NCBI GenBank assembly: GCA_021442155.1
Contig: CM038214.1
Location: 49,172,703 to 49,236,702, forward strand
DNA length: 64,000 nucleotides
Direction of reading: 5' to 3'
DNA from: Cymbidium sinense
Lineage: Eukaryota > Streptophyta > Magnoliopsida > Asparagales > Orchidaceae
Below, one piece after another: positions 25,099 to 37,440 of this stretch. The notes beneath the pieces are model-generated. The model worked only from the letters and a program-made list of their open reading frames with translations. It did no database searches and was not told the origin of the DNA. The position numbers and the translations under genes are program-made. Each line of letters starts with the position of its first letter. Position 1 is the first letter of the stretch.

Positions 25099-27960
25099 AA
25101 AAAAAATAAAATAAGTAAAATAAAATAAAATAAAAACATAAACTAAAACATAAACCTAAACCAAAAAATAAAATAAAATAAATTAATAAAAATAAACTAA
25201 AATAAAATAAATAATAACCTAAACTAAACTAAAAATAAAATAAGCCTAAGAATAAAAAAATTAATAAAATAAAAATAAACATAAAATAAAAATAAAATAA
25301 ACCTAAAACAAAAAAATAATAATAATTAAATAAAAACATAAACTTAAAAAAAAACCTAAAAAGTAAACCAAAAAAAAATAAATAAAAATAAAAACTAAAC
25401 CATAAATTTAAAAAAAAAAAACCTTAACATAAAACAAAAAAAAAAAAACCTAATCCTAAACAAAAATAAATAAAACCTAAACCTAAACTAAAGTAAACAA
25501 ACCTAAACTAAATAAAAATAATTATACTAAAAATAAACCTAAACCTAAACTAAAAAATGAACCTCAAAATAAACCTAAAATAAAAATCTAAAATCTAAAC
25601 TAAATACAACAAAATAAAAACCTAACTTAAATCTAAAAATAAAAAATAAAACCTAAACCTAAAAAATAAACTAAAATAAAACACTTAAGCTAAACTAAAT
25701 AAACCTAAAATAAATAAACTAAACCAAATAAAAATAAATAAACATATGTAAAAATAAAAAACAATCAAACTAAATAAACATAGACCTTCCGGTTAACTTA
25801 ATTTAAAAAATAATCCTAAGCTAACCCTAAACCCTAAATCCTAAACCCTAAAAATCTTAAACCCTAATGTCTAAACACTAAAACCTAACCTTAAACCCTA
25901 AACCCTAAACTCTAAAACCATAAACCCTAAAACCTTAAACCCTAAACCTTAAACCCTAAAAACCTAAAAACCTAAACCTAAACTAAATAAAATCTAAAAA
26001 TAAATTATATAAAAAAACATAAACCTAAATATAATAAAAAAATCAAAATAAAATAAAAACCTAAACTAAAACCTAAACCTAAACATAAAAATAAAATAAA
26101 ATAAAATAATAAAAATAAACTAAAATAAAATAAATAAAAATCTAAACAAAACTAAAAAAATAAAATAAACATAAGAATAAAAAACCTAACTAAAATAAAG
26201 ACTAAACATAAAATAAAAATAAAATAAACCTAAAATAAAATAAAATAAAAACTAAATAAAAACTTAAACATAAAAAAATTTAAAATTAAAACATAAAAAT
26301 AAATAAAATAAATAAAACTTAAACACTAAATTAAAAAAACCTAAACCTAAAAAAAAAAAAATTAAATAATATAAAATAAACCTAAACTGAAACTAAAATA
26401 AACTAAACAAAAATAAATAAAACCTAAACCTAAACGTAAAATAAACTAAACCTAAACTAAATAAAATAAAATAAACTAAGAATAAACCTAACCTAAAAAA
26501 AAATATAATTGAAAATAAACTAAAAAAAAAAAAAAATCTAAACTTTAAAAAAAAAACCTAAACCTAAACCTAAAAATAAAAAATAAAACCTAAACCAAAA
26601 TAATTTTTAACAAAAACTCAACTAAAAAATAAAACATAAACACTAAATTAAAAAAAAATATAACCTAAAAATAAAACTTAAAATTAAAACCTAAAAATAA
26701 ATAAAAAAATAAAAATTAAACACTAAATTAAAAAAACCTAAACCTAAAATAAAAATAAAATAAATAATATAAAATAAACCTAAACTGAAATTAAAATAAA
26801 CTAAACTAAAATAAATAAAACCTAAAGTTAAATGTAAAATGAACTAAACCTAAACTAAATAAAATAAAATAAACTAAGAATAAACCTAACCTAGAAAATA
26901 TAAATGAAAAATAAACTAAAAAAAAAAACCTAAAATCCAAACTTTAAAAAAAATAAAATAAAACCTAAACCTAAACCTAAAAATAAAAAATAAAACCTAA
27001 ACCTAAAAAATTTTTAACAAAAACTCAACTAAAAAATAAAACATAAACACTAAATTAAAAAAAATTAAACTTAAAAATAAAACTTAAAATTAAAACATAA
27101 AAATAAATAAAAAAATAAAAATTAAACACTAAATTAAAAAAACCTAAACCTAAAATAAAAATAAAATAAATAATATAAAATATACCTAAACTGAAACTAA
27201 AATAAACTAAACTAAAATAAATAAAACCTAAAGCTAAACGTAAAATAAACTAAACCTAAACTAAATAAAATAAACTAAGAATAAACCTATCCTAAAAAAT
27301 AAAATTGAAAAATAAACTAAAAATAAAAATCTAAAATCTAAACCTAAAAAAATAAAATAAAAACCTGAACCTAAACCTAAAAATAAAAATTAAAACCTAA
27401 ACCTAAAAAAACATTTTAACTAAAACTCAACTAAATAAACCTAAACCTAAAAAGTAAACTAAAATAAAAAACCTAAACTAAAATAAACAAAAAATAAAAA
27501 ATAAAAATAATCCTAATTAAAAATAAAAAATAAAATAAACTAAAATAAATAATAAATAAACTAATTAAACTAAATAAACCTAAACCTACTAGTTTACTTA
27601 ATTAAAAAAAACTCAAAGCCTAAAATCCTAAACCCTAAACCCTAAACCCTAAATCCTAAACCCTAAACCCTAATCCATAAACATTAAACCCTAAAACTAA
27701 CCCTAAACCCATAACCGAAAACTTACAACCCTAAACCCTAAACCTTAAAATCTAAAAAACTCTAAACCTTAAATCCATAACTAATCCTAAACCCTAAACC
27801 TTAAACCCTAACTATTAAAACCCTAAATCCTAAACCCTAAACCCTAACCATTAAAACCTTAAACCCTAAACTAACTAAGCTAAAATCCTAAAAAAAACCT
27901 AAACCTAAACTAAACAACCCTAAAAATAAACCAAACCCAAAACATGAAACTAACAAAACC
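25099..27960 (+). repeat. Telomere-derived satellite
   Basis: A-rich spacer with CCTAAGAATAAAAA-like phrases at 25245 and 26171, anchor-like phrases at about 25787 and 27588, and CCCTAAA-rich blocks after each. It contains a local triplication described separately. It leads into gene fragment copy 4. Confidence 0.85.
26265..27440 (+). repeat. Local tandem triplication of a 400-bp satellite sub-block
   Basis: The phrase CCTAAACTGA occurs at 26381, 26779 and 27185 (steps 398 and 406). Each is embedded in the same neighbours, ATAATATAAAATA before and CTAAGAATAAACCTA after. Each block also has TTTTTAACAAAAACTCAACT or a variant. This recent local expansion helps explain the longer anchor spacing here. 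Confidence 0.8.
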
Positions 27961-28190
27961 CCTAAATGGTGGAAATAAATCGAGGTTGTTATAATAACTA
28001 GAGAAATAAGAATGGCCAATGATACTTATAACTATGCCTTCATAAAAATTTCTAGTTAAACTTTAGATGTGTGCTCATTTATGATCTATGTCATCGCTTT
28101 TGTCTTAGAAAACTTGGTGTGTTACTTGGTTGATGAAATCAAAAATAAGAAATAATGTATCTGAATTTGTTCTCTATTAACAACAAAACC
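27961..28190 (+). pseudogene. Glycine-rich RNA-binding protein 3' fragment, copy 4 (mostly 3'UTR)
   Basis: The Gly-rich coding part is largely lost. The copy picks up at the end of the reading frame (GAGAAATAAGAATGGCC, cognate of the TrpArgAsn-stop region) and continues through ACTATGCCTTCATA, GTCTTAGAAAACTTGGTGTG, TTACTTGGTTGATGAAATCA and TTTGTTCTCTATTAACAAC. The 3'UTR is nearly as well kept as in copy 5, so the loss of the coding part is a deletion rather than general decay. Confidence 0.8.
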
Positions 28191-31100
28191 AAAAACCCTA
28201 AACCCTAAACTAAAACATAAATCCAAAACACTAAACCCTAAAAACCTTGAAACCTAAACCCTAAACCCTAAATCCTAAATCCTAAACCCTAAGACCCTAA
28301 ACCCTAATCCCAAAACCCTAAACCTTAATCCTACAACCTTAAACCCTAAACCCTAAACCCTAATCCTAAACCAAAACAAAAACCTTAAACTCTAAATCTT
28401 AAATGCTAAACCATAAAACCCTAAACCTAAACCCTAAACCCTGAAGCTTAAACCCTAAAACTTAAACCCTAAATTCTAAACAAACCCAAAACCCTAAGCT
28501 GACCCTGATCAAGAATCACTAATCCCTAAACCATAAACCCTAAACTCTAAAAACCTTAAACCATAAAGCCTAAATGCTGAAGCCAAAAGCCTAAACCCTA
28601 AACCCTAAACCCTAAACCCTATAAACCTAAAATCCAAAACCTAAACTAAAAAAAACCTTAAAATAAAATAAATAAATAAACCTAAACCTAAATAAAATAA
28701 TAAATTAAAATAAATAAAACATAAACTAAAACCTAACCTAAACCTAAATAAAATAATAACTTAAACTAAACTAAAAAATAAAATAGACCTAAGAATAAAA
28801 AACTAAATAAAATAAAAAGTAAATCTAAAATAAAAATAAAATAAACAAAAATAAAATAAAATAAAAACTAAATATAAAGCTTAAATCAAAAAACTATTCC
28901 TAAAAATATATAAAAAAATAAAACTTAAAACCCTAAATAAGAAGAAACCTAAACCTAAAATAAAAATAAAATAAATAAAATAAAATAAACCTAAACAAAA
29001 ATAAATAAATCCTAAACCTAAACTTAAAATAAACTACACTTAAACCATAAACTAAATAAAATAAATTAAATTAAAAATAAACCTAAACCTAAACTAAAAA
29101 TAAAACCTAAAAATAAACCTAAAATAAAAACCTAAAACCTAAACCTAAAAAAAATAAAGCAAACCTTAACCTAAATCAAAAAAATATAAAATAAAACTTA
29201 AACCTACAAATAAAACAAACTATAAAATAAGCATAAACCTAAACCTAAAAATAAACTAGAATAAAACCTAAACTAAAATAAATAAACCTAAAATAAATAA
29301 ACAAAATAAATAAAAATAAACATAAATAAAAATCAAATAAAATAAATAAAAAAATAGAATAAATAAACTGCTTATTTTTTTTAAAAAAACCCTAAACCTT
29401 AAACCCTAAACCCTAAACTCTAAACCTACAGCCCTAAACCCTCAACCCTATACCCTAAACCCTAAAAAACCTCAAACCCTCAACCATAAACCCTAAACCC
29501 AAAACCCTAAACCCTAAATCCTAAAACCTACAACCCTAAATCCTAAACGCTAAACCCAAAACCTTAAACCCTAAACCCTATACCCTAAACCATAAACTTG
29601 AAAACCTAACACCCTAAAACCCTAAACCCTGAACCCTAAACATACAACTTAAAACCTAAAACCCTAGACCCTAAACCTTAAACCTTAAAACCTAAACCCT
29701 AAACCCTAAACCCTAAACCTTAAACCCTAAAAATTTAAAAACCTAAACCTAAACTAAATAAAACAAAAAATAAAATAAATAGAAAAGCCTAAACCTAAAT
29801 AAAATAAAATAAATAAAATAAAATAAATACCTAAACTAAAACAAAAATCAAAATGTAATAAGAAAATAAAATTAAAAATTAAAAATTAAACTAAAATAAA
29901 ATAAATAATAACCTAAACTAAACTAAAAAATAGAATTAACCTAAAAAAAACCTAAAAAAATAAAAACTAAACATAAAATAAAAATAAAATTGACTTAAAA
30001 TAAAATAAAATAAATACTTAATAAAACCTAAACCTAAAAAAAATAAACTTAAAATGAACCAAAAAAATACATAATAAATAAACCTAAACCCTAAACTTGA
30101 AAAGAAAACTTAAACCTAAAATAAAAATAAAATAAACTTAAATCTAAACTAAAATAAATAAACTAAAAAAAATAAAACCAAAACCTATACCTAAAATAAA
30201 CTAAACCTAAACCTAAACCTAAACTCTAAATAAAATTAAATAAACTAAAAATAAACCTAAACCTAAAAAAAATAAAATAAAAATCTCAACCTAAACCTAA
30301 AAATAAAACTAAAACTTAAAAAATAAATAAAAATAAAACTACACTAAAAAATAAACATAAACTTAAACCTAAACCTAAAAAATAAACTAAAATAAAAAAC
30401 CAAAAATAAAATAAATAAACCTTAATTAAATAAACTAAAATAAATAAAAATTTAAAAAAACTTAAATAAAAATAAAAAATAAAATAAACTAAAATAAATA
30501 AAAATAAACTAAATAAACTAATAAACCTAAACCTATCGATTTAATAGATTTTAAAAAAGACCCTTAAACCCCTAATCTTAAATCCTAAACCCTAAACCCT
30601 AAACATACAACCCTAAACACTAAACCCTAGACCTAAACCCTAAAACCCTAAACCCTAAACCCTAAACCTTAAACCCTAAACACTAAACCCTAAACCCTAA
30701 ACCCTAACCCTATCCCTAAACCCTAAACCCTAATCCCTAAACCCTAAACCCTAAAACCCTAAACCCTAAACCCTAAATTAACCCTAAACTCTAAACCCTA
30801 AAAAACTCTAAACCCTAAAGACTAAACCCTAAACCTAAACTAACCCTAAACCCTAAGCTAACTCTAAACCCTAAACCTTAAACCCTAAACTCTAAACCCT
30901 AAACCCTAAGTCTTAAAAACCTAAAAACCTAAACAAAATAAAACCTAATAATAAAATAAAAAAACTTAAACCTAGAAAAAATAAAATAAAACCTAAACTA
31001 AAACCTAAATAAACTTAAAATAAAATAAAATAAAAAATAAAATAAACTAAAATAAAATAAAAATAAACCTAAGAATGAAAACTAAATAAAATAAAACTAA

Positions 31101-33440
31101 ATGTAAAATAAAATAAAATAAAATAAAACTAAATAAAACCTAAACCTAAAAAATAAACTTGAAAAAAAAAAAAACCTAATCCCTAAACTAAAAAAACCTA
31201 AAATAAAAATGAAATAAACAAAATAAAAAAAACTAAACTAAAATAAATAAAACCTAAACCTAAACCTAAAATAAACTAAACTTAAACCTAAACTTAAAAT
31301 AAATAAAATAAAATAAACCGAAATTAACCTAAACCTAAACTAAAAAATAAAACCTAAAAGTAAATCTAAAATAAAAACATAAAACCTAAACCTAAAAAAA
31401 TAAATAAAAACTAAAACTTAAACCTAAAAATAAAAACTAAAACCTAAAACTAAAAAATAAAATAAAAATAAATCTAAACTAAAATGGTTGCATAAACCTA
31501 AACCCAAACTTAAAGAATAAACTAAAATAAAAAACCAAAACTAAAATAAATAAACTAAACAAAATAAAAAATAAAAAATAAACCTAAATAAAATTAAAAA
31601 ATAAAATAAACCTAAATAAAATTTAAAAATAAAATAAACTAAAATAAATAAAACTAAAGTAGATACATTAACTAGACTAAAACTAAATTTAAAATCCTAA
31701 ACCTTAAACCTTAAACCCTAAATCCTAAAACCTAAACCCTAAAATTAACCCTAAACCCTAAACCTTAAAAAACCCTAAACCCTAAACCCTAAACCATAAA
31801 CACTAGACCCTAAACCCTAAGCCCTAAACCTTAACCCCTAACCCTAACCCTAAACCCTAAACCCTAATCCCTAAACTCTAAACCCTAAAACCCTAAACCA
31901 TAAACCCTAAACTAACCCTAAACTTTAAACCCTAAAAACCCTAAACCCTAAAGACCAAACCCTAAACCCTAAACCCTAAACTAACCCTAAACCCTAAGCT
32001 AACCCTAAATTATAAACCCTAAAACCTAAACAGTAAATCCTAAACCTTAAAAACCTAAAAACCTAAACTAACTAAAACCTAATAATAAAATAAATAAATA
32101 AAACCTAAACTTAAACAAGATAAAATAAAAGCCTAAACTAAAACCTAAACATAAACATAAAAATAAATAAAATAAAAAATAGAAATTTACTAAAATAAAA
32201 TAAATAAAAACCTAAACTAAACTAGATAAAATAAAATAAACCTAAGAATAAAAATCTAAATAAAATAAAAAGTAATCATAAAATAAAAATAAAATAAACC
32301 TAAAATAAAATAAAATAAAAACTAAATAAAAATCTAAACCTATAAAATAAACCTAAAAAAATAAAAAATAATACCTAATCCCTAAACTAAAGAAAAACTT
32401 AAACCTAAATTAAAAATAAAATAACCAAATAAAATAAAGCTAAACCTAAACTAAAATAAACTAAACTAAAATAAATAAAACCTAATCCTAAACCTAAAAT
32501 AAATTATACCTAAACCTAAACCAAAACTAAATAAAATAAAATAAACTAAAATAAACCTAAACCTTAACTAAAAAATAAAACCTAAAAGTAAACCTAAAAT
32601 AAAAACATAAAGTCTAAACCTAAAAAAAACCAAAAATTAAACCTAAAAATAAAAACTAAAACCTAAAACTAAAAAATAAAATAAAATAAAACTAAACTAA
32701 AAAGTTTGTAAACTAAACCCAAACCTAAAAAATAAACTAAAATAAAATCTAAACTAAAATAAATAAACCTAAAATAAATAAACTAAATTAAATATAAATA
32801 TAAAATAAACCTAAATAAAAGTAAAAAAAATAAAATAAACTAAAAAATATAAAAAATAAACATAATAAATTAAATAACCTTAAACCTACCAATTTACTTA
32901 AATTTAGAATAAAACACCTAAACCCTAAATCCTAAACCCTAAATCGCGAACCCTAAAACTAACCCTAAACCCTAAACCATAAACCTATTACCCTAAACCC
33001 TAAACCATAAACTCTAAACACTAAACCCTAAACCCTAAACCCTAAACTAACCCTAAACCCCATACCCTAAACCCTAACCCAAATCTTAAACCCTAAACCC
33101 TAAGCCCTAAAAACCCTACACCATATAGCCTAAAGCTAAAGCCTAAACTAATCCTAAACCATAAACCCTCAAAACCCTAAATCCTAAAGCCTAAACACTA
33201 AACCCTAAATCTTAAATCCTAAATCATAACCCTAAACCCTAAACCTTAAAACCCTAAACCATAAACCTTAACCCTAAACCCTAAATCCTGAAAGCATAAA
33301 CCCTAAAACTCTAAACCCTAAAGCCTAAAGCCTAAACTGTAAACCCTAACCTAAACCCTAAACCCAAAATGTAAACCTAAAGTTACTAAATAAATTAAAA
33401 AATAAACTTAAACCCTAAAACCTAATGAGCGTAAACCCTA
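28191..33440 (+). repeat. Telomere-derived satellite, clearest complex repeat ladder
   Basis: The spacer phrase related to CCTAAGAATAAAAA recurs at about 28787, 29940, 31067 and 32241 (steps 1153, 1127, 1174). The anchor recurs at 29369, 30534, 31662 and 32887 (steps 1165, 1128, 1225). Each anchor is followed by an A run and a CCCTAAA-rich block of a few hundred bases. The last block ends with AAAGTTACTAAATAAATT and leads into gene fragment copy 5. Confidence 0.9.
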
Positions 33441-33927
33441 AAGATGGACAGAACCTTGATGGCAGGAACATCACCATCAATTAGGCTCAGTCTAGATCTA
33501 GTAGCGGAGGTGAAGGCAGAGGCGGTGATTATCGCAGTGGTGGTGGGGGATCTAGAGGTGCTGCTGAATATGGAGGTGGTGGTCGAAGTAGTGGAGGTTA
33601 TGGAGGCCGATGGAGCAACGAAAGTTACAGCTGTGGTGGTGGTGGAGGGAGAGATTGGTGATATGATGGTGGATCCCGCTACTCGAGAGGCTGGGGTGGT
33701 TCTAATGGGAACTGGAGAAATTGAAGGATGGCTGATCTGATCTGGTACTTATGGAACTATGTCTTTATAGTAGAGATGATTCTAGTTTTCTAGGGTTTTT
33801 GATTTGCTCTATGCTTATTTTTTATCTATTTTATGACTTGTGTCTTAGAAAACTTGGTTTGTTACTTGGTTGATGAAATCAAAAAGAATAAATGTTGAAT
33901 ATGAATTTTTTTCTCTATTAAAAAAAC
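33441..33927 (+). pseudogene. Glycine-rich RNA-binding protein 3' fragment, copy 5 (best preserved)
   Basis: One frame (33446-33724) can be read without frameshift. It starts GQNLDGRNITIN, the end of an RRM domain, then a stop (33482-33484, where family members usually have Glu in NEAQS). It continues AQSRSSSGGEGRGGDYRSGG and a long Gly/Arg/Tyr/Ser-rich tail ending SRYSRGWGGSNGNWRN-stop. A second in-frame TGA follows GRDW and probably replaces CGA. This is the C-terminus of a plant GRP7/RBG-like protein, which binds RNA in cold and stress responses. About 200 bases of 3'UTR and an A run (CTCTATTAAAAAAAC) follow. The first RRM half and promoter are absent. An overlapping 98-codon frame is not the ancestral one. 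Confidence 0.88.
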
Positions 33928-35689
33928 ACCAAAACCTTCAAACCTAAACGAAAACCTGAACCCTAGACCTAAAACCTAAACCCTAAAAAGCCTAAATCAT
34001 AAACCTTAAACTCTAAACCCTAAAATCCTAAACCCTAAACCCTAAACCCTAAAACCTAAACCCTAAACACTAAACCCTAAGCCTTAAACCCTAAACCCCA
34101 AACCCTAAACCCTAAACCCTCAAATAAGCCTAAACCATACCGTAAACCCCAAACCCTAAAAAGCTAACAACCTAATCTTAAACTAAATAAAACCTTAAAA
34201 ATAAAATAAATAAATAAACCTAAACTAATACCTAACCTTAACCTAAACCTAACAAGATAATAAAGAAAAAAAATAAAACTATACTAAAATAAAATAAAAA
34301 AACTTAAAGTAAACTTAAAAAATAAAAAACCTAAATAAAATAAAAACTAAAATAAAAATAAAAATAAAATAAACCTAAAATAAAGAAAAAATAAAAAATA
34401 AAACCTAAAAAATAAACATAAAAAATAAAATCTAAAAATAAATAAAAAACAAAACCTAAACCCTAAATAAAAAAAAAACCTAAACTTAAAATAAAAATAA
34501 AATAAACCTAAACCTAAACTAAAATAAATAAAACCTAAACTTAAACCTAAAATAAACTAAGTCTAAACCTAAACCTAAACCCTAAATAAAATAAAATAAA
34601 CTTAAAAAGCCTAAACTTAAACTAAAAAATAAAACCTAAAAATAAACCTAAAAAAAACCTAAAACCTAAACCTATGAAAATAAAGCCTAAACCTAAACCT
34701 AAACCTAAAAATAAAAAATAAAACTTAAACCTAAAAAATAAAGTAAAAATAAAACTAAAATAAAAATTAAACCTAAACATAAACTTAAATCTAAAAAATA
34801 AATAAAAAAAAGTAAACTAAAATAAATAAACCTAAAATAAATAAACTAAACTAAATAAAAATTAAAATTAAAATAATGTAAAAAAATAAAGAATAAACTA
34901 AATAAACCTAAATGTATGAGCTTACTTAATTTATAAAAAAATTAATAAAAAAATCCTAACTCTAAACCCTAAATCGTAAAGCCTAAACCTACAACTCTAA
35001 ACCCTAAACCTAAACACTAAACCCTAAACCCTAAACCCTAAAGCCTAAACCCTAAACTCTAAACCCTAAACCCTAAGCCCTAAAACCTACAAACTTAAAC
35101 CCTAAACCCTAAGCCCTAAAACCTACAAACTTAAACCCTAAACCCAAAACCCCAAACCCCAAACCCTATATCCTAAACCCTAAAAACCTAAAAATCAAAT
35201 AAATAAAAAACCTAAACCTAAATAAAATAAAATAATAAAATAAATTAAAAACCTAAACCTAATCATAAACAAAAAAAATTAAAATATAATTAAAAATAAA
35301 AAGTAAAATAAAATAAAATAAATAAAATCCTAAAATAAACAAAAAATATAATTAACCTAAAAATAAAAACCTAAATAAAATAAAAACTAAATAATAACCT
35401 AAACTTAAAAATAAGTTAAAACTAAAACCTAAACCTTAAACCTAAAATAAATAAAATAAAATAAGCCTAAACCTAAACTAAAATAAACTAAACTAAAATA
35501 AATAAAACTTAAACCTAAACTTAAAATAAACTAAACCAAAACCTAAATAAAATAAAATAAACTAAAAAAAACTAAACCTAAACTAAAAAGAAAACCTAAA
35601 ATTAAACCTAAAATAAAACCTAAAACCAAAACCTAAAAAATAAAATAAAAACCTAAACCTAAACCTAAAAATAAAAAAATAAAACATAA
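33928..35689 (+). repeat. Telomere-derived satellite up to element P
   Basis: CCCTAAA-rich then A-rich sequence, with spacer landmarks at about 34315 and 35360 (step 1045) and the anchor at about 34915. A short direct repeat of CCCTAAGCCCTAAAACCTAC and following bases is seen at about 35070-35140. It ends abruptly where non-satellite sequence (CTTCTGTAGAGGAAAG) starts. Confidence 0.88.
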
Positions 35690-36000
35690 CTTCTGTAGAG
35701 GAAAGTTATTATAGTGCCACTGGACTTCACATTGCGAAGATGCACAATTCCGACTGGGTTCATCCTAGAGTTTCCCATGTTGCCCCAATACCAGCTAGTA
35801 CCATAAATTCTATACCCTCCAAGGGTAAGGCTCCTCTAGTTTTAGGGCTTTCCTCCCCCACATTTGAGTATGGGTCTAGCTCGCACTCCTCCCATCCTAC
35901 CCGTACCTATCATGGGAGTAAGAACCGTATGATGAAACAGTTCCACACTCGAATAGCTAGGGAGCTAGAGGCAGTAGCTTGATCTACCATGGATTAGTCT
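35690..36000 (+). pseudogene. Upstream open frame of element P, unrecognised
   Basis: An 80-codon frame (35740-35982) starts MHNSDWVHPRVSHVAP, is Ser/Pro-rich in the middle and ends RIARELEAVA. I do not recognise a domain. It lies where some Tat/Ogre elements have an extra ORF or the 5' part of gag. It may be a remnant of either. Confidence 0.35.
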
Positions 36001-37440
36001 CCCATTATCACTTCACCACTAGTTACAGAAAACCAATTCCATCCTCTCTCTGGATCATATAGAGAGGATGCCAGGAGGATCCGTTCATCACCTCCTCTAG
36101 TGGTACACTTACAGCCAACAGTTTCTAGGAGTAGGAGGTCATACATCGGCCTCCACTCTGTCCTATGCTAGGTAGGTGGATCATACAGAAGCTTAGAGTT
36201 TGGTACTCAGTTCAATCTTCGATCTATTATCCCCCACAGTGTAGGGAGGCAGATTCATCAGGTGAGGACCTACGAGGCCCATACATCACATGTTAGTAAT
36301 AGAGAGAGATGGAGGTTCAACCGTTAGTTGGCTGCTTCTTCTTTAATAGATTTTCCAACTCGACACACTATAAGAGGGCAGTTCCTGTGCACAAAGAGTC
36401 AGTGGTGTCTCCACCCCACCGCTCTACCCCTTATTTGCCTTCGCCAGTGTAGGTTACAGCATCTTTCATTCCATCTAAGGCCATGAAGGCCACATCCAGG
36501 CAAAGGGCACCTCATTGGTGATCCTGCTATGACCAAGGGATCCTACCCCTCCTACACCACCAATTATGGTAGGGTCGAGCTCTTCTACTCGACCATCTAC
36601 CCTAGTGGTGGTGCGGAAGGAGTGGCGACCCCGAAGCATCATGGTCATTCCTTCATCAACTCTGCCCATACAGCCGGATGTGGAGATGGTGACAGTTATC
36701 ACAGATATTCCAGATGACAGTTCAGTTGCAGCAGTGGTAGAGGAACATCCTAGGATTGTTACCCCTTTTACATCAAGTACCAGTCAGGAGTATCATTCAT
36801 CTAGTAAGTACAATCCGCACAGGATTGACTTCCTAATGGCAGGCAAGGTCTGGTGCCTCTTAGTGCATGTTAGCGATCACACCGGTCAGCACAAACTATT
36901 TGTACTTGGTGAGTTAGATAATTCTTAAATATGATAGTTGCACACTATTTTATGGAGAAAAAGGAAATCTTGGGGTATGCTTGGTCTAATGAAGAGAGAG
37001 TTAGCTTCAATCCCAATGAAGATGACTTGATGGGGGATTCAGCTGGAGTATGCATGGTCGATACTAGAGGATCTCTTCTTATGGAATAGCAAGCCATGGA
37101 AGGTGATAAAATTGATCAAGAGGATACCATAGAATCAGCCCAGCACTCCAGACCTCAGTTGAGGTGAAAGGATGTGCAGATTGATAGGATGGCACATCAA
37201 TTACAGGACTTGTTAGCAGCAGTGTTAGTGCTTTAGAAATAAACCCCACTAATTCATCCTATTACAATCGATGTCAGTCAGCCTGAGTTAGTGTATGTCT
37301 TGGACCCAGCCAAGATTATACCTCTCATAGATCAAGGTAGCACTAGCCTGTATAGGAAAGTAGTGGAAAGTACCTCCATACAAGAAAAGGATCTAAAATC
37401 CATGGTTGAGCAATAAGTGAAGGAAGGTATGGCTCAAGCC
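36001..37440 (+). pseudogene. 5' gag-flanking region of P, heavily broken
   Basis: No single frame is kept. A stretch around 36566-36928 is open for 120 codons in one frame, with VVRKEWRP and VEMVTVITDIPDD. A later stretch near 37010-37430 shows acidic, Gln-rich phrases (QRDV-like, LQDLLAAVLVL) leading into gag. It probably represents the N-terminal half of the gag polyprotein. No known domain is identified. Confidence 0.4.

Noticed and set aside
33444..33740. 98-codon Val/Glu-rich + frame starting MDRTLMAGTS
   Set aside because: A different frame of the glycine-rich RNA-binding protein fragment. The GQNLDGR and Gly-rich frame starting at 33446 is the ancestral one.
33441..33927. Functional glycine-rich RNA-binding protein gene
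   Set aside because: The RRM start, promoter and first exon are missing, and two stops lie in the frame.
14587..35689. CRISPR-like array
   Set aside because: Short repeats are telomere units in a plant genome; there are no uniform spacers and no cas genes.
36475..36702. 75-codon minus-strand frame within P
   Set aside because: Shadow of the + strand gag-flanking region.
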